A stretch of DNA of 64,000 nt from Microdochium bolleyi. Lineage: Eukaryota; Ascomycota; Sordariomycetes; Xylariales; Microdochiaceae. A program made the translations under genes and the position numbers. The DNA lies in contig KQ964249.1 in NCBI GenBank assembly GCA_001566295.1, positions 2,046,001-2,110,000 of the forward strand, read 5' to 3'. Numbering within the stretch: position 1 is the first letter of the stretch; each line of letters begins with the position of its first letter. Under the pieces are notes generated by a model. It made no database searches. It worked only from the letters and a program-made list of their open reading frames with translations, and was not told the DNA's origin. Positions 35,299-44,562 of the stretch are shown in pieces.

Positions 35299-35755
35299 GA
35301 CACCGCATGGTTTGTCTCCTGCGGTGCTCCTGGTGTCTTTGGTAAATTGTGACGATGACGTTTGGCGGAGTGGTGTACTATGTACCTAAGGTACTTAAAG
35401 CATGTACGACCGCCAGGAGCCCAATGTGTTCAAGGGTTCCTGCAGACGTGCCTGTGGGCCGGCAGGGGCCCTGTTGGGTGGAGTGGAGGCGCTGACGGCT
35501 GGTACCAGCGAACCTGCCTCAGTGAACAACACTGAAAACGAAACTTCACAACCAGGCCATGTGAAATGAGACAACACCCGTCGGGTCTCACTTTCCCAGT
35601 GCGCAGTCGTCCTTCTCCTCATTCGGCTCATACACAAATCTCAGCCATAATACGACGTTCCCGAGGCAGGCTGCGCTCTGACGATCCAAGGACGCTTCCG
35701 CCATGACTTCGTCTTCAGTCGCCGCCAAGCCTATGTTATCTCCAATCTCGTAGCC
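35299..35755. promoter_or_regulatory. Short divergent promoter interval IRC3 / RRN5
   Basis: A 457-bp shared upstream region. It holds a near-perfect palindrome GTACCT-A-AGGTAC at 35382-35394, a CCAAT core at about 35420, and a 17-codon upstream ORF (35703-35753) that stops two bases before the RRN5 start. Confidence 0.5.
35703..35753 (+). CDS. Upstream ORF in the RRN5 leader
   Basis: An ATG in good context (CCGCCATGA) opens 16 codons (MTSSSVAAKPMLSPIS) and stops at TAG 35751-35753, two bases before the RRN5 ATG at 35756 in another frame. Whether it is transcribed depends on the start site, which cannot be seen. Confidence 0.35.
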   Translation: MTSSSVAAKPMLSPIS

Positions 35756-37825
35756 ATGGATCCCGACGAGATGGAAGTCGATTATCGGCCTGAGGCTGGC
35801 GACGACTCGACGGACAACAGGAGCGACGGAGGAGCAGATACCAGTGCACGTGCTCGCTCCACGCCAAACCTCTCACTCGAGGGCCGAGTGCACCAGCAGC
35901 CACGCCATGCAGACCAACCCGGCTGGTCCTCTCCACGAAAGCGCCGCCGCAGCTATGAGGCTCAAGATCTGTTCCCAGATCCCAATGCGCCTCTCAAGCG
36001 CAGAAAGACAGCGTTCAATGCCACATACCTGGCCTTCTTCAACAACTTTGTCTTCGACGTGGCGAGCAAGCATTCCCATGACTTCCGCCAAAAGCTTGCA
36101 CCCTCCCAGATCGGGGTCATCAACTGGAGCGCTGACGAAAAGAATGCACTATTCTCCGCCGTTACACGCTTAGGGCAGGACGACCTCCCGGGGATAGCCG
36201 CTCACGTCCAGACCAAGAGCGCCCTTGAGGTCAGGCAGTACCTGATGCTCCTGCAAGACGCCGTTGCGAACCGCCGGGAGAACCAGGCGAAGCGATCCGG
36301 CGCAGTCACCCTGGCCGACCACCCCGCCGCCATTGAGGTGGACCAGGAGACCTGCAACGCGCTGGATGTGGTTGCAGACGATCTCTCGCTGCGCCAGGAG
36401 GCGCACGAGGACGGCGTCGAAGAGCAACGATGGGGCGACACGCCGTGGCTCATCACCCCCGCCGTGGCGCGCGACCTAGAGCGCCAGGTGAAACAGCATG
36501 ACCCGGACATACAGAACTTTGGGGAGTTCTTCATCACAAGAAAGTGGTTGCACCTGTCGGAGCACGTCTTCATGAACGCCGCGATCGAGGACGGCAATTG
36601 GCGGTCTATGGGGCCTGAGAAGCCGGCTATACGATCGACGGCACTAGAGGACTTCTATAGTCTTGCAAAGAGTGTCACTAGAAGGCTGCTGGCCACGACT
36701 CTGATCATGGCGAACAGCCGCCTGCGAAGAAGGAAGCAGACGAAGATGGGCTCAGTCAAGGTGCAAGATGTCAAGGCGGCTAGGCTCTCCTTGAGGATGC
36801 CCAGTGACAGCCGCAAGTTCTGGGCGACCTCGGCGCGGAGGCTTAGGCTGAATGTCTATGATGACGAGGAAATGCTGCCTGAAATAAAACTATCGAAAGA
36901 TGCAAAGCCGCAAGACGAAGAGCAATCAGAGCTTGTGGAAGACGGGGAGGAAAGTCGAGACTCGAGCGAAGAGGCCGAGCAGGATCGCACAGACACCGAA
37001 GACGAGCACGGCGAATACAACGTAGAAGATGCCGAGGGTGAAACGACCCATGACGACGGCCTATCATTTCTCTCGTACGACAGGGTGGAAGAAGTCCTCG
37101 GCTTTCCGCGGGATGCAAGTTTCATCGAAAGCTCCGATGACTCCAGTTCCGATGAAGAGGACCTTGGAGACAGCGTGAACGAGGCCGAGCCAGTTGAATC
37201 AGATGAGGCGAGCCTACCTCAACGCGCCCATCCAAACGAGAATAAAGACAGTGACTCCGACCACATCAATCTCCAGCCAAAGATGAAATCCTCACAACTG
37301 GGTACAGCCACCGCAGTAGCATCCTCGTCACCACCACCACCGATAAAACTCGAGCCATCCACCGATGACCCAGCCGTCGAGCTCGACCTCCTCGAGGCCA
37401 TCCACCACTCCGCCTTCGATTTCGCCGGCACGACCCGCGCCCGAGAAACTCTACGCGCAAAGATCGCCGCCGAGCACCGTCTCCAGTCCGAGGCGGACAG
37501 CCTCGACATGGCGTCCTCCCGCGCGGAGCAGGCCCGTCTCTGGGCCATGCTCCGCGAGGAGGAAATGCCCGACGATCTCGCACCTGCTCTCCAAGAAGGA
37601 CGGGCGGAATCCCGGATGAGCTCCGTCGCGCCGTCAACGGACGACGAGGGATTCACGACGGACGCTACCACGACAAACGGGAAGAAGAAGAACAGGCGGA
37701 TCGCGACGCTGGAAGGGTCCGGCGGTGGCACGGGCGGTATCGGCGGTGGGACGAGTGACTGGAGGGCAAAGACCGAGTACTATAGCGAGTGGGAGCTTGA
37801 GTGGCGGCAGCGTCACATGCGGTGA
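35756..37825 (+). CDS. RRN5: Rrn5-like RNA polymerase I upstream activation factor subunit
   Basis: A single exon of 689 aa. A basic, disordered N-terminus (KRRR patches) leads to a SANT/Myb-like domain at about 120-168: NWSADEKNALFSAVTRLGQ, then DDLPGIA and KSALEVRQYLMLLQ. The domain has the spacing of an Rrn5 SANT. A conserved helical region follows (FFITRKWLHLSEHVFMN and RRLLATTLIMANSRLRRR). The second half is very acidic and Ser-rich. In yeast Rrn5 is a histone-fold/SANT subunit of UAF, which recruits Pol I to rDNA promoters. The assignment rests on the SANT signature and overall layout. Another fungal SANT protein is possible. Confidence 0.74.
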   Translation: MDPDEMEVDYRPEAGDDSTDNRSDGGADTSARARSTPNLSLEGRVHQQPRHADQPGWSSPRKRRRSYEAQDLFPDPNAPLKRRKTAFNATYLAFFNNFVFDVASKHSHDFRQKLAPSQIGVINWSADEKNALFSAVTRLGQDDLPGIAAHVQTKSALEVRQYLMLLQDAVANRRENQAKRSGAVTLADHPAAIEVDQETCNALDVVADDLSLRQEAHEDGVEEQRWGDTPWLITPAVARDLERQVKQHDPDIQNFGEFFITRKWLHLSEHVFMNAAIEDGNWRSMGPEKPAIRSTALEDFYSLAKSVTRRLLATTLIMANSRLRRRKQTKMGSVKVQDVKAARLSLRMPSDSRKFWATSARRLRLNVYDDEEMLPEIKLSKDAKPQDEEQSELVEDGEESRDSSEEAEQDRTDTEDEHGEYNVEDAEGETTHDDGLSFLSYDRVEEVLGFPRDASFIESSDDSSSDEEDLGDSVNEAEPVESDEASLPQRAHPNENKDSDSDHINLQPKMKSSQLGTATAVASSSPPPPIKLEPSTDDPAVELDLLEAIHHSAFDFAGTTRARETLRAKIAAEHRLQSEADSLDMASSRAEQARLWAMLREEEMPDDLAPALQEGRAESRMSSVAPSTDDEGFTTDATTTNGKKKNRRIATLEGSGGGTGGIGGGTSDWRAKTEYYSEWELEWRQRHMR

Positions 37826-38148
37826 TGCCCTCCTCCCATGTGGGAACCATCACATCAACAAAGATATACCAAGGGGAACAAGTGTTCAAGAGCATGTAGA
37901 GAAGAATTACACCGTTGAATTTTCGCCGTAGTACACATGTGTGAAGACTGGTAAAAAGAAAAAGGCAAGAGGACTAGTAGTAGTGGAAAAAACAACACAA
38001 AGTTATCCAGCCCTTCCCATTGCGCTTCGCAAATCTCGTTTGACTCCGTATCCCCCAAAAAGTTGGTCTGATGTCTGTTCCTTTGCGTACCCGCATCTAG
38101 AAAGTGGTATGTCCTACTCCCATCACGTGCCCGCCCTCCTCAAAGCCC
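37826..38148. other. Short convergent intergenic region RRN5 / RSC8
   Basis: A 323-bp interval shared by two 3' UTRs. It is A-rich near 37960-38000. No gene is seen. Confidence 0.6.
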
Positions 38149-40425
38149 TCAAGCCTCGAAGCTCTTGACATTCCCTCCCTCGCTGCTCAGCGGCTGCACG
38201 GCACCCACGGGGGGTGTCGCGCCGAAAGCCAAGCTCGCCTGGCCGGGCAGCATGTCGGTCATGGCGCCGCTCCCAGCACCAGCCATGGTCTTAAGACCCT
38301 CCTGCGTCTCGCGGACCCGCTTCTTGAACGCGAGGCGGTCCAGGAAGAGCTGCTGTCGGCCGCGCTCGAGCTCACGGCGCTCCGCCTGCAGGATGTTCTC
38401 CATTTCGTCGAAGTACTTGAGCTTGAGCTCCATCTTCTGCAGCGTGACGTTGACGGCCGCGGACAGCAGCCGCGTCATCTCGCGCTCCTCGTGCGAGGCG
38501 AGGCCACCTGCCCGCGCGCCCATCGAGGCCAGCGGGATGCTCGCGAGGGTGTTTGTCGTGGTCGTTGTGGTGGTGGTAGTGGTGGTGGTCATCTCTTGCC
38601 GCACGTCGACCTCCATGCTGTCTCCCGCCTCCGTCTTCTCCTTGTCCTTACCGGAGGCGACTGTGCCGTTAACTTTGGACGCGTCGCCGCCTTCTATCTT
38701 GTTGCGAAGGCCTTGCTGAAGCTCCTCCACAGACTTCTTGGCGGCCGCCGCGGTGGCCTTGGGATCGGCCAAGCTCGCAAGGAAGCCGATCACGGACATG
38801 ACCGGGTTCTCAGCCTGGCTGAAGGGCAGGTGTCCTCCGTGGCTGCCCAGGAGGGACAGGCCGGTCGGGGGATGTATGGGCGCCTCCGTCTCCAGGTACT
38901 TGTCCTCGATGTCGAGCTGCAGGAACTGTAATACACACTCCTCGCGGGTGCGCGTGCCCACGTGCTCTGCGATCTCGGCCCAATCTTCGTCATACCGCTC
39001 CAGTCCTTCGAGGAGTCGCAAGATCTCGGCGTCTGACCAGGGCGCATCGCGGTCGAGAACGGCAGAATATGTCGGGTTCTCCGTCTTGACATACATGGTG
39101 TTCTGGTGGTTGTTGGGGAAGCGGCCGTCCATGTAACAGGTCGTGCATAGATCGTGCTTGGTCTTGGTTGGTGACGTGGTCTCTGGCATGTGGTAGTAGA
39201 CACGCGTACAGTCGTTTCCGCAGTTCTGGCAGTTGATCTTCATGATTGGCGCTTTCGTCGCATCCTCGGAGCTCTTGTCGCCAGTCGCAGCTCCAGGTGA
39301 CCCAGCAGCGGCGCCGTTTGTTGTCGCAGCTTCGCCGTTCGCCTTGCTTTCCGACTTGGTGATCTTGTTACCCTTGGCGCTGGCTTCGTAGATGTTGCGA
39401 CCGATCTCGAGATTCCGCTCTCCAGCTGCAGTCACGCTCGCCGATGCTTTCTGGTCGGTGTCGGGGATCTTCTTGCCCTCGGTGACCACGGGGTCTGCTG
39501 ACGGCTGCCATGGCTGAAGGCCACGAGGTGTGTCGCAAATGACTTGGAAGTGGCCGGTGAAAGGTGGACCGACTTGTGAAGGTCGTTGGTCGGCATCGAC
39601 CTGATTACAGTTAGCGGCCATCATGAGCACTGAGAGGATATGCGGGCATACCTGGTAGTTGATTAGGCCCCATTGCTCTAAGAAAGCATGAACACGCATG
39701 ATAGCGCACACATCGCCAGCCAGGTTCCGCCTGCAAGCAGTCACGGTTAGATACTCGGCTGGGTTCAGCCGGTAAGTGTTGATCATGAAGTCGCGGTAAT
39801 CCTTATACACGTTGGGGGTCTTGCTCCGGTTTCTGCTGTTGAAGAATTCTGGCAGAGCCTTGCGCTCAATGTTGTGAATTGTGTTCATGTCGAACCAGGT
39901 GCTGTAGCTGGGTAGCACGATCGCGTGTGTCTGGGAGATGAGATGTTCGCGAGCCGCGCTCTCTATGCTCTCCTTCGTTTTCGTCTGGACGGCTGCGCCA
40001 TCGGCAGGGGCAGCAGCATCGTTGCCATCCTTCTCGGCGTGAGCATCCTTGTTCTCATCGCCCATCTCGACATCCTCCTTCGCAACAGAGGACTCCGCGG
40101 GTGGTGCACTGGGAGCATCGAGGGGGTTGTCCGACGTTGCGGCAGGTGCGGGTGTGGCGCTGTCTTGCTTGATCGCAGGCTCGGCCGACGGGCCCTCGGA
40201 CATCTGGACATCTGTGGAGTGTTAACGAACCATGTGAGCAGCGTGCCGTCAACGAGTAAGTGCACAAGTAATGTCACCACCACTTGCCGCCCAAGACTAC
40301 TCACCACCAGAGATATCGGCGGGCGCGCCAGCATCAGCCTGAGGGACAGGCTGGGCGGTCGCCGGGTTGCTGCTCGGCGAAGCAGCATTGGCTGGAGAGC
40401 CGAAAGCTGCGCTGTGGTCCTCCAT
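38149..40425 (-). CDS. RSC8: SWIRM-ZZ-SANT chromatin remodelling subunit (Rsc8/Swi3)
   Basis: Three exons, 40425-40305, 40211-39652 and 39600-38149, give 710 aa. The first intron is 93 nt (GTGAGT...CAG). The second is 51 nt (GTATGC...GCTAAC...CAG), in frame and free of stops, and it sits inside the SWIRM domain. Domains in order are a disordered Pro/Ala-rich N-terminus, SWIRM (about 135-225, IVLPSYSTWFDMNTIH onward), a ZZ zinc finger (about 347-390, CQNCGNDC then CTTCYMD), SANT (about 413-460, PWSDAEILRLLEGLERYDEDW), and a long C-terminal coiled coil (KLKYFDEMENILQAERRELERGRQQL) preceded by a Thr run. This is the architecture of the dimeric core scaffold of RSC and SWI/SNF. Filamentous fungi may use one protein in both complexes. 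The gene is divergent from ETF-alpha. Confidence 0.93.
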
Positions 40426-41423
40426 GATGCGCGATTGCTCGGAAGTGGACTGCTCCAGAGAAGACGGGCCGGCGCGCGCGTCGGGGTGGTTGTGCGAGTG
40501 TGCCTTGGTGGACTCGTGCCAATCGAGCTGGTGCGAGCGGACAGACGAGTAGATGCACGCGTCGACAAGAGTGCAGACGTGCGCGATGGCGATGGGGCCG
40601 AGAGCTGGTGATGTCGCAACAGGGCCGGCGTGGTGGTTGATGCGCAAGAGTGGTTGGATGGGTGGATGCGCGTCCCTCTGAGAAATTGCGCGACGAGACG
40701 CTGGCTGCAGCTGCAGGTCCCAACCACGACAATCGAGCAAAGCCGCCAGCCGCGCCATCCTGCCCCATGCCTGCGGCTGTCTCGTGTCCCTGCTTGCGAG
40801 GCCGTTGCGATGAGTCAGCAGGACCAGGGGATTGTGCCGGGTATGTGCAATGCACGCTTCTCCACAATAAGTCTCTTGGTAAGTGCATTCCTCCGGTCTC
40901 GATATATCAATAGTCCTCTAAGCATAGCCGGGCGACAGCTTTCGTCCCTGGGTCCTACGCGGCCATCGTCGGCTGCTGGAAGGCGACAGCTCACGACACC
41001 AGGCGGTGCACGAAACTGCTGAGAATTTGAATATCCTGGCCTGGACTCGAAGTGCACAGGAGATGGGCATTGTGATGAGATTCAGATAAGATTTCGAGCA
41101 GCAGAAGTGACAATGAACAACCCACAATTCGATGCCATCAATGTGTCTGTAATTGCTCAGTGAGCTTGTGGTGCGGACCGGAAGCTGCATCCAGGCCGGG
41201 GCATTGGCGGCTCCGGGCATGTGCACTCCCACTATGACGAACTGCTGGGAATAGCCGATGCCGCGTCTGACCCGGATCCGATGCCGAGCTTCCAACCCTT
41301 CTCCCCCACCTTCACCACGAGACTCGGACAACCTGCCCAGATCACGTTGTCGTGCGTCCACGATCTCCTGCCCTGGGAACAGACATACAAGCATTCGGCA
41401 TTCTACGCATCACAATCGCCACA
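40426..41423. promoter_or_regulatory. Divergent promoter interval RSC8 / ETF-alpha
   Basis: A 998-bp shared upstream region. The reading frame of RSC8 exon 1 stays open upstream to about 40758, but that extension has low-quality, unconserved-looking sequence. I used the internal ATG (MEDHSAAFG). No clear TATA box was seen. Confidence 0.45.
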
Positions 41424-42537
41424 ATGTTCTCAGTAGCAGCCCGGAGGACAGCGCTCCACTCGCGCGCTGCTGCGACCTCGGCCTTCCGCAGCCCGGCCGC
41501 CCTGCGCAGTTTCCTCTCCTCGCTCGCGATCCTCGAGCAGCGCGAGGGCCAGCTCAACCACGGCTCTCTCAGTGCCATCACTGCCGCCCAGAAGCTTGGT
41601 GGCTCCGTACACGCTTTTGTCGCCGGCGGCGGTGTCAAGTCCGTTGCCGAGGAGGCAGCCAAGATTGACGGTGTCGAGAAGATCATTGCCGTCGACAATG
41701 CGGCGTACGACAAGGTGGGTAGACAAGTGCTCTGGGAATTCTATATTGCCGGCTCGAGATGACTGACGTCGCAAACGGCAACGGCAACAGGGTCTTCCCG
41801 AGAATTTCGCCCCGCTGCTTGTCGAGAACATCAAGAAGGGCGGCTACACGCACGTCCTGGTCGGCCACACGGCGTTCGGCAAGTCTCTGATGCCCCGCGT
41901 CGCCGCGCTGCTCGACTCCCAGCAGATCTCCGACATCACCGCCATCGAGAGCGAGAACACCTTCGTGCGACCCATCTACGCCGGCAACGCCATCGCCACC
42001 GTCGAGTCCTCTGACGCCATTAAGTGCATCACCATCCGCGGCACGGCATTCCCCGCGGCCGAGATCGCAGGCGGCTCGGCGACCATCGAGGATGGCGTCG
42101 ACAGCAAAACCGAGTCGACCTCTGAGTGGGTGTCTGAGGAGCTCGCCAAGTCAGACCGCCCGGACCTCGCGACCGCGGGCAAGGTTGTCTCCGGCGGCCG
42201 CGGCCTCAAGTCCAAGGAGGAGTTCGACAGGGTCATGCTACCCCTTGCTGACGCCCTGGGCGCTGCTGTCGGCGCCTCCCGTGCCGCTGTCGATAGTGGA
42301 TATGCCGACAACTCGCTGCAGGTCGGCCAGACCGGCAAGGTTGTGGCGCCGCAGCTGTACATGGCCGTCGGCATCTCAGGCGCCATCCAGCACCTGGCGG
42401 GCATGAAGGACAGCAAGGTTATCGCCGCCATCAACAAGGACGCCGACGCGCCTATCTTCCAGGTCGCTGATGTCGGTCTCGTGGGAGACCTGTTTGAGAA
42501 GGTTCCCGAGCTCACAGAGAAGGTCAAGAGCAGCTGA
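41424..42537 (+). CDS. Electron transfer flavoprotein alpha subunit, mitochondrial
   Basis: Two exons, 41424-41714 and 41791-42537, give 345 aa, the usual size. The 76-nt intron (GTGGGT...CAG) joins DK to GLPENFAPLLVENIK in phase 0. The N-terminus (MFSVAARRTALHSRAAATSAFR) is a clear mitochondrial presequence. The family FAD-binding part includes KVVSGGRGLKSKEEF, GASRAAVDSGYADNSLQVGQ and APQLYMAVGISGAIQHLAGM. With ETF-beta it carries electrons from acyl-CoA dehydrogenases to ETF-ubiquinone oxidoreductase in the matrix. The yeast counterpart is AIM45. It converges with ARH1, another mitochondrial flavoprotein, across only 306 bp. Confidence 0.97.
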
Positions 42538-42843
42538 AGTTAAGGAAGCGATATGAGCGAATGATTCTTGGGAACTGGTATATACATTAACTGTAACATA
42601 TACGAATGGACAACAAAAGGGAACAACAGTCATGTGATTTTCGTCTTTTGCATTCTTGCAAAACCCATACTTCCTGTGGCTTTGATTCGTGAGATCATGG
42701 GCAGAGTATGGCATAGTCTTACATCATTTTTGTACATCTATATGCCGCCACGGTCGGGCACAGCTACCGGCGTTCATCCCGCTTATTCCATGCTCGTGGT
42801 AGCCAGACTAAGGTAGGCATTTGATCATGGAGGAGGCTCTCGC
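42538..42843. other. Short convergent intergenic region ETF-alpha / ARH1
   Basis: A 306-bp interval between two stop codons, AT-rich, holding both 3' UTRs. Confidence 0.6.
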
Positions 42844-44562
42844 CTACAGCCCAGCAGCAGCTAACATCTCCGCCGTGCTCGTAAACTTCTCGCGCTCCTT
42901 GCCCACCAGTTCGCCCCTCTTCCTCTCGGCCTGATCGATGCGCTGCCAAGCCCGCCAGTCAATCACCCTCGCCGCGCCGCCGTCAATCTCGCGTCTCAGA
43001 GCGTCCCAGCCGTCCCGGCTCTCGGTCTCTGCTTGCCCGTCCTCCTGCATGAACGGGGCGCCGCCGTGCCAGTCCGCGGCGATGACGTCCGCCGTGGTGA
43101 ACGCATCGTCCATGGTCGACGCGATGACGCCCGTGGGGCCGCGCTTCACCCAGCCTGCACAGTAGACGCCCGGCTTGTACTGCCCCTGCTGCTCGTCGGT
43201 GCTTTTCTGCTGCTGGTCCTGCAGCACACGGCCGAGCCCGTCGTTCCTTATCACCCCCCTGCGCTCGTCGAACGGAATCCCACGCTCCGCGAACCCAGGC
43301 AGCGCGAGCGACTTGTACCCAATAGACCTCAGCACCATGGACGCGCCGAAGTGCACCTCCTCCGCTGGACCGTCCTCCGTGCTGCGCCTCACCACCGTTG
43401 CGTCCGGATCAGAAACAGACGAGAGCTGGTTCCGCTCAAACGACATGCCCGCGACATTGCCGCTCTCATCCCCATCCAGCCTGGTAGGAGTGAGCGCGAA
43501 GTCGAGCGACCACGAGCGGCTCGCGGTGTCGATGCTAGTCGTGGACCCCTTGACCAGGACCTCCATCAACCGCCTCCGCGCGCGCGGCAGCTTCGAGATC
43601 TCGTCGGGCATCAGGTCCATGTCGACGGGGTGGAACCCCACGTCGCGGAGCTTCATGAGCTCGCGCGCCTCCTTGATCGTGAACGCGGCCTGCATCGGGC
43701 CCCTGCGCCCGACGACGTGCACCCTGCGGATCCTGCTCCGCAGCAGCGCCTCGACCGCGCAGTCCGTGATGTCGGTCCTGCGCAGCACGTCGACGTTCTC
43801 GAGCAGCATCCGCGCGCAGTCGAGCGCGACGTTGCCCTGCCCCACGATGACGACCTCGTCCCCGGAGGTCAGGTCCGGGTCCAGCGCCGCGTTCTCGGGC
43901 AGGCCGTTGTACCACCCGACGAACTCGCGCGCGCTGAAGATGTTGCGCAGCCGGTCCTCGCCGGCCACGCCGAGCTTCTTGTCCTGGCCCGCGCCGTACG
44001 CGAAGACGACGGCGTCGTAGTGCGCCATGAGCCGCGGGAGCGGGATGCTGACGCTCTGCGAGAAGTCGTTTGTGGGATGCTGCTGCTGCTGCTGCTGCTG
44101 GTTTTGGCTCGAAGCTGAAGCTGCGGGAGGGCCTCCCCCGCCGACTGCGGCGTTGCCGATGAACGTGAAGTCCGGCGACGCGGCGACCTCCTCGAACTTT
44201 TCCCGGCAGTTCTTGACCTCTGGATGGTCCGGGGCAACGCCGAAGCGGACGAGCCCGTAAGGTACTGGCAGGGCCTCATACATGTCGACCTTTGCGCGGG
44301 GGATCTTGGACATGACTCGGTACGCCGTGTAGAACCCCGCCGGGCCAGAGCCAACAACGGCCATGCGGAAGGGCCGGCCATCGCGGGCTGACGGACTTGA
44401 TGAATATGATGAAGATGATGCTGCTGCTGTTGTGCAGAAGGTGGAGCGGGCTGGTCTTGTGGTGGCTGCTCTATGTGCAATGGTTGATCTGGTGGCTGTG
44501 ATGGCGATGCTGTGCCGGCACGCGGTGCACATCCAGGCTGGTGGTGGCTTTGCCAGTGCCAT
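42844..44562 (-). CDS. ARH1: NADPH:adrenodoxin oxidoreductase, mitochondrial
   Basis: A single exon of 572 aa from the ATG at 44562. The frame is open 66 codons further up, to an ATG at 44760. However, a TATATAA element at 44738-44747 lies within that extension, so the internal start, which opens a presequence-like stretch (MALAKPPPAWMCTACRHS), is preferred. The FAD-binding GSGPAG motif sits in MAVVGSGPAGFYTAYRVM. PVPYGLVRFGVAPDHPEVK, the NADP site VIVGQGNVALDCARMLL and the C-terminal YCAGWVKRGPTGVIASTM are family hallmarks. The enzyme passes electrons from NADPH to ferredoxin Yah1 for iron-sulfur cluster and heme A synthesis. A low-complexity insertion with seven Gln (about 44060-44150) interrupts the FAD domain. 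Confidence 0.95.
   Translation of the reverse strand: MALAKPPPAWMCTACRHSIAITATRSTIAHRAATTRPARSTFCTTAAASSSSYSSSPSARDGRPFRMAVVGSGPAGFYTAYRVMSKIPRAKVDMYEALPVPYGLVRFGVAPDHPEVKNCREKFEEVAASPDFTFIGNAAVGGGGPPAASASSQNQQQQQQQHPTNDFSQSVSIPLPRLMAHYDAVVFAYGAGQDKKLGVAGEDRLRNIFSAREFVGWYNGLPENAALDPDLTSGDEVVIVGQGNVALDCARMLLENVDVLRRTDITDCAVEALLRSRIRRVHVVGRRGPMQAAFTIKEARELMKLRDVGFHPVDMDLMPDEISKLPRARRRLMEVLVKGSTTSIDTASRSWSLDFALTPTRLDGDESGNVAGMSFERNQLSSVSDPDATVVRRSTEDGPAEEVHFGASMVLRSIGYKSLALPGFAERGIPFDERRGVIRNDGLGRVLQDQQQKSTDEQQGQYKPGVYCAGWVKRGPTGVIASTMDDAFTTADVIAADWHGGAPFMQEDGQAETESRDGWDALRREIDGGAARVIDWRAWQRIDQAERKRGELVGKEREKFTSTAEMLAAAGL
44079..44100. repeat. (GCT)7 repeat coding poly-Gln in ARH1
   Basis: Seven GCT units on the plus strand, read as CAG-type codons on the minus strand, encode a run of Gln in an insertion of the ARH1 protein. 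Confidence 0.9.

Noticed and set aside
43033..44118. 361-codon plus-strand ORF antisense to ARH1
   Set aside because: A shadow frame created by the codon bias of ARH1. It is rich in Arg, Pro, His and Val with no recognisable fold.
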